Assembly: GCA_015852425.1 (NCBI GenBank)
Contig: JAAAIG010000195.1
Coordinates: forward strand, 1 to 51,081
Direction: 5' to 3'
Origin: Gryganskiella cystojenkinii
Taxonomy: Eukaryota; Mortierellomycota; Mortierellomycetes; Mortierellales; Mortierellaceae
Length of the DNA stretch: 51,081 bases
Made by a program: the position numbers and the translations under genes. Shown in pieces: positions 10,939 to 21,256 of this stretch. The stretch's first letter is position 1; each line of letters starts with the position of its first letter. A model generated the notes under the pieces. It made no database searches. It was given only the letters and a program-made list of their open reading frames with translations, and was not told the origin of the DNA.

Positions 10939-11370
10939 GGGATGATTGAAAAAGAGTAGAAGATAAATATAAAATCGAAATGAAATTTTTGGGCGCAAGG
11001 GCAGGAGAGGACGGTGTTGTGTGGTGTGTGGTGTGTGGTGAAGGAGAATAAAATAATAGTAGAAAATAGGGTATCGTGTGTGAGTAAGTGTTTGTCTCAG
11101 AGATGCATACTAGTAACGGTGAGAGCCATGAGCGAAAAATAAAAAAGATGGAATGAAAAGAGAGATGGGGGAATGAGATTCGAGCTGACTAATGAAAAGA
11201 ATAAAAAGGAGGTGATGGGAGGGAATGGAGGGAATGAGGAGAAGAGAAGAGAGAAGAGGGGGATTGGGATTGGATGAATCGAGTGATTCACTGCTCGGAA
11301 AAGAAAGGAAAAAAAGAATAGAAAATTGAGAAGACCCAGGAAAGAGGCGAAAAAATAAGGATGAGTAGAA

Positions 11371-11376
<6 letters not shown>

Positions 11377-11452
<76 letters not shown>
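11377..11452. repeat. (AG)38 microsatellite
   Basis: Thirty-eight perfect AG units (76 nt) lie about 440 nt upstream of the membrane-protein start at 10938. On that gene's strand it reads as a (CT)n tract, a possible GAGA-type promoter element or part of a long 5' UTR. Confidence 0.95.
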
Positions 11453-11454
<2 letters not shown>

Positions 11455-11922
11455 CGAAGAGACAAAGAAAAAGAAATGTGTTGGTTCCCGCGGAAGTCAA
11501 TTAGGAAAGAGTACTCTCAACTTCTCAAGCCCACTTGTCCCAAGGATACCCATGGAAACCGAAGAAGCCTAAGGAACGGACTCTGGAGTCGCAGCAAGTA
11601 GCAGTCCATGGGCCAAAAAAAAGTCGAGAGAGCCCTTTTTCCCTCTCTCAGCCAATGGTTTTTGCAGCACTAATGCAATTGGCAGACAATTATGCAGCGG
11701 CACTCCCACAGCAACCTAACAAAGCTCTTTCTATTCTCTGTTCCTACTGGGAGTAGGTGTTAGGGCGGGGCAAGGCACGCGTTCTGGGCCTTCTCTCGCT
11801 CCAATTGACCCCTGCTGGCGTGTGCGTAGGTGGGCACCATTTCTTTCTTTCTTTCTTTTTCTCAACAAGCCCGCCGTCCGTCCGTTGGCTCAACTGTGTA
11901 TTGTTGTGTTCGGTCACTTCTT

Positions 11923-11942
11923 TGTTTGTCGACCGACAAACA
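11923..11942. promoter_or_regulatory. 9-bp perfect palindrome, possible protein-binding site
   Basis: TGTTTGTCG and its exact reverse complement CGACAAACA are separated by AC. The arms would suit a dimeric transcription factor. This is a single copy in a region without genes, so function is only a suggestion. Confidence 0.25.
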
Positions 11943-13390
11943 TGGCCGCAGAAAGGGGAAAGGTCTTTTTTTGAGTTTCACGGTCCAAAAATTCTCAGCA
12001 AGCAAATCAACAACCACGAGAGAAAGAAGAAAAAAATGTTGTGAGCACTCACATTTCGCTTTTTTGTTGTCATTCGGACAGGCTCAACTAGACAAACATC
12101 AAAGAAAAACCGCCACCAGTCGAAAAGGCCTTCGCTTTTGTCACGGACACACTGTTCATCCAGCCAATTGCTCATTTCTTGGTCCCCTGCCCCGATCGCT
12201 TTTTCTCTCCCTCTCTCGGCGTTGGAGAGCGACGTTTAAAAGAATAAAAAAATCAGAGATCATCTCGCTTTCCTTTATCGTTGGTTGTCATCCAACAACA
12301 AACCGAGCATGAAGTGCATGACGCGTAGAGAGGAGTTGGGGACGAAATATGTCGAAAAAATCGTCGCCACAAATATCAACTTGGGGATATTTTTCGTTCA
12401 AAAACAAACTGAGAATCGATGCACCGACCCCCGCCCCTTCTGTCTAAATGGTAAACAGCTTTTTGTCTCTCGCACCACTGAGTGCTGGGACCCCTGCTCT
12501 TTTGCTCACACTATTTTTGTCTCTCCCAAGACCCAAAAAAGCAGCCAGATTGTTTATGGATTTCGTCTTGCAAACCATACCAAACAAACAATGGAGCTTG
12601 AAAAAGCTCGATATCTCTTTGTTTTGTTTGTCGAGATTTCACGGACCATTGCGGTTGGGACGAAAGGTCTATCACTGGCTCTGGTTTTGCAGGGTAGGGG
12701 CAATTGGGCTAAAACGCAAACAGGTGAGAGTGAGCCAAAGAAAAAGAAACGCGCAGCTTGACGCCAACCATGGTACCTTTGAATGAAAAAAAGAAACTGG
12801 GCAAACTGCGATAACAAAGAGCGAAGGTAAAAACCCAGCCATGAGCACAGGAATTCTTTATAGATCTAGTCGAAAAAAAGAGAGTGATCACAAGCTTGAA
12901 GAACAAAAAAATAAATGAGTTCGATAGTTCTATTGGTACTTTTTCTACTCCAGCTCAGTTTTCGAACCGCGCCATGCTTACACCAAAAAATAACTCGCTC
13001 AATTGCCCAGGAAAATAGCGATAGAGCATTTGAGGAATTTTTTCGAGGGTGTTGAAGTCATGCACTGTATGTACAAAACGCGACTTTTCGGAGGTACCCC
13101 TGCAATGCAGGCCCATTATGCACTGTCAGCAAAAAAAAAAATTAGGCAGCAAGAATGTCACGCGGGAACTCTCCGAGGATACATCAGTTGAATGTGCGGG
13201 GAGGAATGAGTATCATGTCCTGCAGAGAAAACGCTGGTGGAATTGACGCCTTCGTGCATATCTGAAAATATTACGCTAGCGACGCGTAATTTGGGCGAAG
13301 GAAGGTGAGCGGTGGGATACCAAAGCGAAATTGCAACCATTTGAGGCCCCCAAAAACATTGGCCTTTAACGCCGGGCCTTCTCACGCTCC

Positions 13391-13407
13391 AAAAAAAAAA
13401 AAAAAAA
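13391..13407. repeat. A17 homopolymer
   Basis: Seventeen adenines in a row in the gene-free region. It is one of many A runs of 8 or more that characterise the non-coding DNA here. Confidence 0.85.
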
Positions 13408-14531
13408 GAGCTTACCCAACAGAGACGAAAGATAGCCCCTCCGTCAACCCTGTCGAAATGGTGGGAAGGGAAAGTCGCACAAAGGACCCCAATGTACTTC
13501 ATATCGGTACTCATGTTAGTCTTTTGTTGGTCTGTCGGGCAAACTACTAGCTGAGCCTTCGTGCACGTTTCTTTTCTCTCTTTTCGTGTGCTCACGTAGC
13601 TCTTTGAGAGTTTTGTGGGTAGCCCACTGACCCCGCTGTGGTTGACAAAAAAAGGGGAGGTTGCTCTGCGGTCCTTTTCGTTATTCCCTTGGGATTCTTT
13701 ATTTTTTCTCCCTATTTTCGCTGTTACCCATGACCTTTGTCCCACCGTGCAATAACCACCAAAGGACGAAAAAAACACTGTTTTGTGGGAGCAGGCCGAG
13801 AAATGAACAAAACAAAAAAAAAGGAAAGGCGGCTAGACACAGAAAGTAAAACAGGAACATGAACAGGGCTGGGCATTGGAAAAATAGGGCGAAATGCGTC
13901 AGGGGTTCGCGATCTATATTGCTCGCCTCCACATCAGGACCACAGGTGTGAACTTGTGCTGACTTTCCATTGGATGACAGCAGTTTTTGGGCGTATGTTC
14001 TTCTACCCATCCTCTCTTTGCTCTGCCCCCCTTTTTTACTCTAGGGAAAACTGACTTTTTGAGATAATTCGTTATCAGGCGCGTGGCTCTGACAAAGGGA
14101 GAGTGGCCCACATCCAAACAACCCCTTTTCTGCGAAAAAAAAGAGGTGTTTTTTTGGGCCCGCCAGACAACCACTCACATTTCAAATGGTTGTCTTTTTT
14201 TTGTTGTTGCAAGTCGGAAGCAGATCCGGGCGATGCTGTCGGCCTTCTCTCCTCGACCCCGTGTCCATTTTTTCTTTTGTTGTTCTTGTGGCCCAAATAA
14301 AAAGCAACTTTGTTTTGTTCATGATGTGATGAGAATTTTTGTTTCTTTCTTTCGGACACGTCTGCGCCATTTGTGCACACACAAACTTCAAGTCGAGACT
14401 CACCAACCACCACGACAAAAAATTTACATACACAAATGTTGTCGTTCTGCTTCCTCTCCTTTTTTTAAACAGTTTCCCTCCATTAGAAGAAATCATGCAC
14501 TTGTTTGTTCATTAAGGCAGAACGATGAAGT

Positions 14532-14545
14532 GGGGGGGGGGGGGG
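14532..14545. repeat. G14 homopolymer
   Basis: Fourteen guanines in a row, isolated in AT-rich DNA. A G-tract this long could form a G-quadruplex. Its exact length is uncertain in any assembly. Confidence 0.85.
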
Positions 14546-16093
14546 TTCATGCTATCGCAACCGTAGCCCCCATGGTCCCCTGAGAAGATCAGCAAAAATG
14601 CAGAGAGGACTGTGGACTGACCATTTGACAAGATCAACAAGGAAAGCACAAATAAACAAAAGGACGGACCTGCATGTCCGCTCTCTTACAAAATGACGAA
14701 ATGTCTCGACTGGCCTACGCAGATGGCCAATTGCAGCCAAGCGAATGAAAAAAGGATGAAGCAGGGTGATGATGTTGAGTGAAGGCAGGTGTGTGAAAGT
14801 GAAGGCATCGATGACGAAGAGCTAGTCTGGTCCATCGATTTGGCGGTACGATTCGAGACTGGACAAAGAACCGTTTTGTGTATGTGTATGTTGACGTCTT
14901 ATGATCCAATGACCAAAAAGGCAACGAAGGACAAGCGAACAAGCCTTGTTTTTATTTCCTTGCATCGAAATTCACGTTTTTGGCGGGACACAAACGAAGA
15001 GGGGCAGCGGTTGAGGCAAAAGCACGAGCATCCAAACGAAATATTAAAAAAAACGCAAATCCGAAAGATTCTCCAGAGATAGAGGAGACCAAAAAAAAAA
15101 GAAACCGATCTAGCAAAGGGGACTGAAAGAACGATCTTGGCTTGGCTTTCTTCAATCGACATTTTTTTTTTGACGAAATGCGCCCACGATAACGTCAGTC
15201 TTGCTGCTCAGCAAACACCCCATCAGGATCGATGACCAAGCAAAGAAGAAAGGGCTGAAAGGTGGCTGCGTGGACAATTTTTTCGACCCAATATTCCCAG
15301 GAATATTGCGCCCTTTTTGCTAAAATGTAAAGGAACCGCTGCCGGTTTGTTGGAAAATCGATCCAGAGGGAGAACAAACACATAAAGAATGAAGTCGAAG
15401 CGGCGATTCGCTGCCGTTTTGATTTGTCTGTTTCTTGTTAAGGCAGTTATGCCGCAAGACCGACTTTTCGGAACGAAGGCCCGAAGGGAAGAAACACACA
15501 CGGAGCGCCGTCCAAGATAAAAACCAAGCCCTTGCAAAGTTGGGGTGGTAACAAAAAAAAAAGCCATTCTTTTTTCTCTTTGTCGTTTCTTGCCATCAAC
15601 ATTCTTTGTTCTTTTTTCCATTTCCTTTCACCAATTGATTCAAACTGCTCACTTTTATTGCATCCCTATCCCTCCTATTCTTCTCTCGCCCTTGCTGCTC
15701 TATTTTTGCTCATTCCAACTACTGCCTTCCCCACTCCTCACCCACCCCTGCGGCCAGACACGAGGTAATGAATGACCCACTGAGAGAGAGACAAGATTGC
15801 CCATTGGCCGCATTGGCCACTGACACCCTGACCCTCTTTGTCTCCCTCTTCACCCCTTTCTTGTCCTATCCGAGAAGCATACAGCCTCGACTCTCAAAGA
15901 CTCGACGTTTTTTCGCTAACCGTTTTATATATTCTATTGCCTTTTCCTTCTTCCTTTTTTTATCCTAGTCATCTCTTTTTGTATCCTTACTCCCAGTGCG
16001 CACTGCATACTCCTCTTGGCCTTCCGCATATTTTATTCCAAATACACGCCACTTCCATTAATACTTAGAACTTAGAACCTTTCTTGTCCAAAT

Positions 16094-18694
16094 ATGCCCT
16101 CGAGAATCTCGGTCGAGCTTTCCCCTACCTCGGACACCAACTTCATGACAGGAGTCAACGCAACAACAACAACCACCCTAGCCCAGCCTACACCTGTGGG
16201 CAAGCGGACAGCTACTACTTCATTACAGACCATTGCCACCAGTCCTCCAGGAGCTGCTATGGACGATGCCACGATGGGTCGACCCGATGGTTCACCAAGC
16301 TCTAGTGTCTCCTCTGCGTCCTTTTCTTCTTCATCAACCGAGTCCTCCCCATCATCATCAACACTCTCACTCTCCTCGCCGTCCAACGACAAGGGCAAGG
16401 GCAAGAGCTTCAGCTACAATAATAGCACCAGCAACAGCAACAGCAACGGCAAGGGCAAGGGCAAGAGCAATGCTACTTCTATTGCTAATGAAGTCAACGT
16501 GGTGCAAGAGCCAAAAGAGCATTTTGATCACAACGACAGGGACACTATCACATATTACGCAGCCAATCAGATTTCAGCAGCAACCCCATCAGCCCTGTCA
16601 CCCGACAATGTTATTCCCACGACTTTTATTTCTCCATCTAACGGAAAGGGGAAACAGACCGTCCCTCTTTTTGCTGAAGGAGAGGAGGGTGAGGATAGCG
16701 ACGCCAGCAACCACGACGACATTGCGGAGGAAAACAGCGCCAAGGGCAAAGGAAAGGGAAAAGGCAAGAGTGTTGACTCGACAGCCACTACTTCCAGTTC
16801 TCCGTCGAAATCAGACCTCTATACACCCTCCTACGCACGATCCTCTGTCACCTCGTCCCTGACCTCGCTCTCATCCGTTGAAGAGGAAGAAGCCGACGGC
16901 GACGCTCAACTCAAGACTCCAGCATACACTACCACAACTCCCGACGTCACAGGGTCCTCAGCAAACGCTCGACCTGCCACCGTCTCGGCCTCGTCCGGTC
17001 CAGGCGCCCGAGGCAAGGCCTCAAGATCCATTTCGAACTTTGCAGTTGGTTCAAGTTCTGGTGTGGGTTCAAGTTCTGGGACTGCAGGAGGGTCATCCAG
17101 TTTGGTGGCGCATCCTAGGGTCGCGTCGGCTTCGGCTCACTATGCTTACGGGGCCGGCTCCAGTTCTGCATCAGGATCAAGCTCTGGTTTAACGTACGGT
17201 TCCAGTTCCGGTACCTGCGGCTCTGGCAGTGGCTCAGGTTCAGGCTCAGGCTCCGGCTCTGGATCAGGGTTCACCAAGCCCTTGCTAAACCGTGCCTCGA
17301 CCACACCAGCGTCCTTCCAACGTCCAGGATTGACCTCAGCAGGATCCTCCTCCATTGTACCTCAAGTCCCGGCTCTCCCGGCCTCAGTCACCACGACTCA
17401 TCAACAACAACAGCAGTCGGTGATTACCGCCGCAGATTATCAGGACCTCAGTCAGTTCGGTTATGATACTGTCCCAGAGGATTTCGACTTCGGTGGTATC
17501 CCCTTTTATGACACAGATCTCAGAGCAGGAGCCATTTACAGCGACCCCCATGCAATCACGCGATCTCACTTGATCCCCGAAGCCTTTTTCGATCTTTATC
17601 GATTCCACCACGACGAAATGGATCCGCGAAAGACGAACGTGTTCAACAAACATGGTTGTTTACTCTATTACCACCCTGGACGCCACATTGGTCAAGAGCA
17701 AGATTCGTTGCGCTCGACCGCCAACAATCAACCAATCTGGACCATGTCTGGACGAACCTCCACTTGGGGCAATCTGACCGCGACCGAGATGTTGACCAAA
17801 CGTCAAATCAAGATTGTTCTGGAGAAGAAAAGGGTTTCCAAGGATTCAAATGAACCTCTCGCCAGGTTCGTATTCCGTTGGAAGGACGATGATTTCGTTA
17901 CCGAGTATAGGAAACAAAAAGATCAATACCGGATCACGACTTATCAAATGTGTGGAGGCGAGTCTCAATACAAGCCCGCAGCACCCAAGCCCGCGACGGC
18001 GATCTTTTATGGCACCGGCATGGATCATCCGGGAAACCCGCATCAGGTCGTGTCGTTAGGAACGCCTTCGCCATTTGACCCGGACCGGTACTTGCAACTG
18101 ATCTCGGAATACCGTTTGAACTCTGGCCCGGTGATGAAAAAGGGTGATTTTGAACTTCATAACCCGGACACATTCCCGCCAGAGTTTAAGACGTACTTGG
18201 TTGTCTTGTCGATCGTGGTCCTGGATACGATACGACCCGTCGACGAGAAATTGTTTTTTAAACAGTTTCCCGAGGCTGCGGCGAAGATACGGTCTCATAA
18301 GACCGCCGGTGGTATGAAGGTCAGTGCGGTCTCGAACCCGAACGTGGGTCTTCGGGGCGTGACTTTGAACTCGAATGCAACGCCCCCTCTAGCCATGAGC
18401 TCGACCTCCTCGTTGAGTGATGATCATCGCAGTACAAAGTCTGCAGGCATGAAGTCGACCTCGGCGTTGTCGACCAAGAGCCAGAAGCAACAACAATCAC
18501 AACAATTGCCGACGCCTCCACCGACGCCAAGTTTGTCTCGACATGCGACTGTAGGTGCCTCAGCCGCGGATGCTCGTCCCTCCATGGCGGCTGCTTCGGT
18601 CATTCCGCCCGTTCCTGCTGTTCCCGCCGTACCCGCTACAACAACAACTATGAAAAAGTCGCGTTGGGGCAGCATCTTCAAGAAAAGTAGCTAA
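16094..18694 (+). CDS. Conserved-looking protein of unknown function with GKGKGK and SG repeats
   Basis: A single exon encodes 866 aa from the ATG at 16094. The N-terminal half (about 1-440) is low complexity: Ser/Thr-rich, with four GKGKGK-type basic clusters (about residues 97, 117, 190, 217) and a Gly-Ser dipeptide run at about 375-395. The C-terminal half holds a folded-looking domain of about 290 residues (447-738), beginning DYQDLSQFGYDTVPEDFDFG and including IWTMSGRTSTWGNL, FVFRWKDDDFVTEYR and FKTYLVVLSIVVLDTI. I do not recognise the family. The pattern of W/F-rich strands loosely recalls Tubby/LURP-like beta barrels, but this is a weak impression. The protein ends in a basic tail (MKKSRWGSIFKKSS), which could bind membrane. 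There is no signal peptide. Confidence 0.8.
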   Translation: MPSRISVELSPTSDTNFMTGVNATTTTTLAQPTPVGKRTATTSLQTIATSPPGAAMDDATMGRPDGSPSSSVSSASFSSSSTESSPSSSTLSLSSPSNDKGKGKSFSYNNSTSNSNSNGKGKGKSNATSIANEVNVVQEPKEHFDHNDRDTITYYAANQISAATPSALSPDNVIPTTFISPSNGKGKQTVPLFAEGEEGEDSDASNHDDIAEENSAKGKGKGKGKSVDSTATTSSSPSKSDLYTPSYARSSVTSSLTSLSSVEEEEADGDAQLKTPAYTTTTPDVTGSSANARPATVSASSGPGARGKASRSISNFAVGSSSGVGSSSGTAGGSSSLVAHPRVASASAHYAYGAGSSSASGSSSGLTYGSSSGTCGSGSGSGSGSGSGSGSGFTKPLLNRASTTPASFQRPGLTSAGSSSIVPQVPALPASVTTTHQQQQQSVITAADYQDLSQFGYDTVPEDFDFGGIPFYDTDLRAGAIYSDPHAITRSHLIPEAFFDLYRFHHDEMDPRKTNVFNKHGCLLYYHPGRHIGQEQDSLRSTANNQPIWTMSGRTSTWGNLTATEMLTKRQIKIVLEKKRVSKDSNEPLARFVFRWKDDDFVTEYRKQKDQYRITTYQMCGGESQYKPAAPKPATAIFYGTGMDHPGNPHQVVSLGTPSPFDPDRYLQLISEYRLNSGPVMKKGDFELHNPDTFPPEFKTYLVVLSIVVLDTIRPVDEKLFFKQFPEAAAKIRSHKTAGGMKVSAVSNPNVGLRGVTLNSNATPPLAMSSTSSLSDDHRSTKSAGMKSTSALSTKSQKQQQSQQLPTPPPTPSLSRHATVGASAADARPSMAAASVIPPVPAVPAVPATTTTMKKSRWGSIFKKSS

Positions 18695-18745
18695 AAGCAA
18701 AATCAATACACGCTCGCACCTATACCCTCCTAATAATACCCATTC

Positions 18746-18751
18746 AATAAA
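18746..18751 (+). terminator. AATAAA poly(A) signal
   Basis: AATAAA lies 52 nt after the stop codon of the gene ending at 18694. The PEX3 gene on the other strand ends at 18831, so the two 3' ends are only 136 bp apart. Confidence 0.4.
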
Positions 18752-18830
18752 ACCAAAATATTGGCGCCATGCAAGCAAGCAGACTAATACGACAAAAAGA
18801 ACGGCTATTATACAAATTGGATTCTTTTTA

Positions 18831-20847
18831 CTAGTTGACAAGCTGCTCACTAAAAGACGAATAGATAATTGCCGAGAAAGCCTGGAGCTCCTTGACCATT
18901 GCCAAACTCTCGACATACTCGTTCGGAACGCCATTAATGATGAGATGAACCTGTCTTGCAACCAGGGGCAGCAACGAGGCCAGCGGCACAGCCCGATCGA
19001 TATCATCCTCATCCTCAATTTCCTCAATCGAGGCATTAATATTGCGAGGTTCCGCGAGCAAGAAAGGGCTGAAAGTGGGTTGGAGAGCGAGGTTGAAACG
19101 AGCAAACGTCATAGTCAATGTCGAGTGGAGAACGGTCGAAAAATCTTCGCTGTCGATAAAATCGCGCGTCTCGTCCAGCAAGTTGCGAAGGACCGGGTCG
19201 ACAATCAGATCAAACTCGTCGACTCCACCGGCACGGAGCACCTCACGCTCATCCGAGGCATCGTCTGGAAGCATGTACTCGCGCATGCTATTAGGTGTTT
19301 CCGTAAAAAAAAAAGGAGTAGTCGGAGAGGATTAGTGATCAATTCCCGGAGTTTTTAGCCCGTCTCCTCCTCTGTAAATATCCTTATTACGTTTACTTAC
19401 TTTGTGGGGACCTGAACACCATTGACCTCGGTATACTCGAGGCGTTCTCGGATCTCGCCAATCAGCTCTGAAAAGTCCTTGGCGTTCAAAGTCTTCTTCA
19501 GCGAGATGCTATCACAAAGAAAAAGGAAATAAAATTCATCCTTCAGTCTCACAAACAAAGCTCGATCAATTAAATACTTAGACAGCGCGTAACAGCGAGT
19601 AAAAAAAAGAGAATCAAAGCCTCAAGTTACCCTCCAACAACATCCTCGACAACCTCACGGACTCTATCGCTCCACCGGCGCCACCCTTCATGCAAAAGCC
19701 AGTAACTGAAGGTCAGGTACTTCTTTTCCGTTTGGAAATCGAGTTGTCCATTCGTTGATGAAAGAGATCCCTTGGTAGTAGGTCCTTCGACTCTGTAGGA
19801 AGCATCGGTGGTGTTGGAAAGGGCGACCACCGAGGAAACGTAGGTGAATCGACCGAGCAAGTTGAGCTGGACCTGAGTCAACAGAGTCAAGAACGTGAGC
19901 GAGTACAGCGCAGTGACTGTACGCGTAAAGCTCATGATCTTCAACTCATTCCAGAGCTCGAGTTTTGTGCGTCTGTCGGTCGCCGCTGCCGCGGCAATAG
20001 CTGCCTCATCCTGAACTACTGCCTCGATGGCAGTTCCGAGTGTTGTTTGATCTGCTGTTGCATCTGGTACGGATCCAATGGCTTGTTTGCTCCCCTGCTC
20101 CGTGGTCTCGGTCTTTTCTTCCTCTGTCATGGCGGAGGTTGTAGAGGTATTTTGATCCTCACTCGGTTGTGACTCCTTGAACTCTTCGCCATTCTCGGCC
20201 GAGGTTGCTGCTTCTTCGGATGATGGCTCCTTATTAGGTTGATCCTCGGTCTTATCCTGTGTTGTATGATCTGCAGAAGAAGACTCCTTGTTCTCGTTGT
20301 CCTCCTCAGCAACAGAGCGGGCACCTGTTGGTTTTGGTGGGAGGATCATGGAGCTGTCAGGGGTAGGAAGGGGAGTTGCGCGTTGAGATCGAGTCTGTTT
20401 CAGCTTGGCAGTGATCAGCTCAACATTGAGCTCGTGCAAGAGCTGATCGCCAAGTGTGGGTAAAAGTGACAGCACTGTAAAGACGCAATCCTGCTGGTTC
20501 TGCTCAAAGCGACGCTTCATACTATTTGACCGATGAAAGATAAGAAAAAATAATTCAGTCAAACGATATCCCGGCTGGCGAGTCATTTGTTTTGTTTGCC
20601 TAAGTGATGACCCGCTCCGGAAAACGAATGGGGTGTATTTCGTGTTCCATGGTTGCAATCAAATGAGAGGTGACAGAAGTAGTGCCTACTTTTCTTTGGC
20701 GGTCCGTTCTGAAGAAGTCTTTTCTTGGAATTCAAAGAGTTTGCTCTTTGCGTATTTGCCCATCATGTAGATGCCACCAGAGATGCCGGCGGTGACGACG
20801 AGTGCGCGCCGGTGTCTATTGGCGAATCCCTGGACAGCGGACAGCAT
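18831..20847 (-). CDS. PEX3: Peroxisomal biogenesis factor 3
   Basis: Four exons (20847-20690, 20521-19631, 19508-19401, 19287-18831) encode 537 aa. Pex3 is the peroxisomal membrane anchor that docks Pex19 and inserts membrane proteins; in fungi it also helps inheritance and pexophagy. The N terminus shows the usual short basic segment then a hydrophobic helix: RHRRALVVTAGISGGIYMMG (residues 11-30). After the first splice comes NMKRRFEQNQQDCVFTVLSL, the family's conserved RFEQNQxDC block, followed by LLPTLGDQL. Later conserved parts include ELWNELKIMSFTRTVTALYS and YLTFSYWLLHEGW. Between them is an acidic, Ser/Thr/Glu-rich insert of about 110 residues that makes the protein longer than yeast Pex3 (441 aa). 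All splice phases agree (2-2-2). It is divergent from the Rab GGTase gene. Confidence 0.93.
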
Positions 20848-21256
20848 TTTGTGTTTGGCGATGAAGCGGAACGAAGAGTGATGGGTGATGAGTAAAGAAA
20901 GTAAGAAAAAGAACGACGCACAAAGTGAAGGTTTGCAGCAGTCGGACCGTTCTCTGCAGCGGTTCGCTCTGATCGGCCGGAGAGCAACTAGGAAGCACGT
21001 GACAATTTTGTTCGCCCTTTGTAATTACACATAGCGGTATTTTGTAATAGCAGAGGCAGCCTTAATACCCCCTTTCTCTGCTCATGGACTTCTTTTTACT
21101 TTCTCTTCACTCTTTCGCCCATTCCACATCGCTTTCTCTTCTTCCCCTTCTTTCCTCTCTCGGCCACGTTGCACTCGCTTTGTCACATCTATTTCTCACA
21201 ACTTGCGCCCTAGACAACCTAGACAACTCGTTCACATTCACCTAATTCAACACGCC
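20848..21256. promoter_or_regulatory. Bidirectional promoter, PEX3 / Rab GGTase alpha
   Basis: Only 409 bp separate two start codons on opposite strands. The right half is strongly CT-rich, as in other promoters of this window. No single regulator site is convincing. Confidence 0.6.

Larger units (their letters stand above)
10939..16093. other. 5.1 kb gene-free divergent intergenic region
   Basis: I see no gene here. Open frames up to about 200 codons exist but have no conserved motif, codon bias or workable splicing. The region is rich in A and T runs (A17 at 13391-13407, G14 at 14532-14545, an (AG)38 array at 11377-11452). The last 550 nt before 16094 are strongly CT-rich, as in other promoters of the window. 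No tRNA or 5S rRNA signature was recognised. Confidence 0.6.

Noticed and set aside
11288..11500. Leu/Ser-repeat proteins read from the AG microsatellite
   Set aside because: These are translations of the (CT)n repeat, not genes.
13158..13778. A - strand open frame of 206 codons in the gene-free region
   Set aside because: Its translation has no motif, shows random composition with F and S runs from homopolymers, and has no promoter or poly(A) context.
14083..14583. A + strand open frame of 166 codons
   Set aside because: The residues come from T/A runs and the frame crosses the G14 tract; no protein-like pattern.
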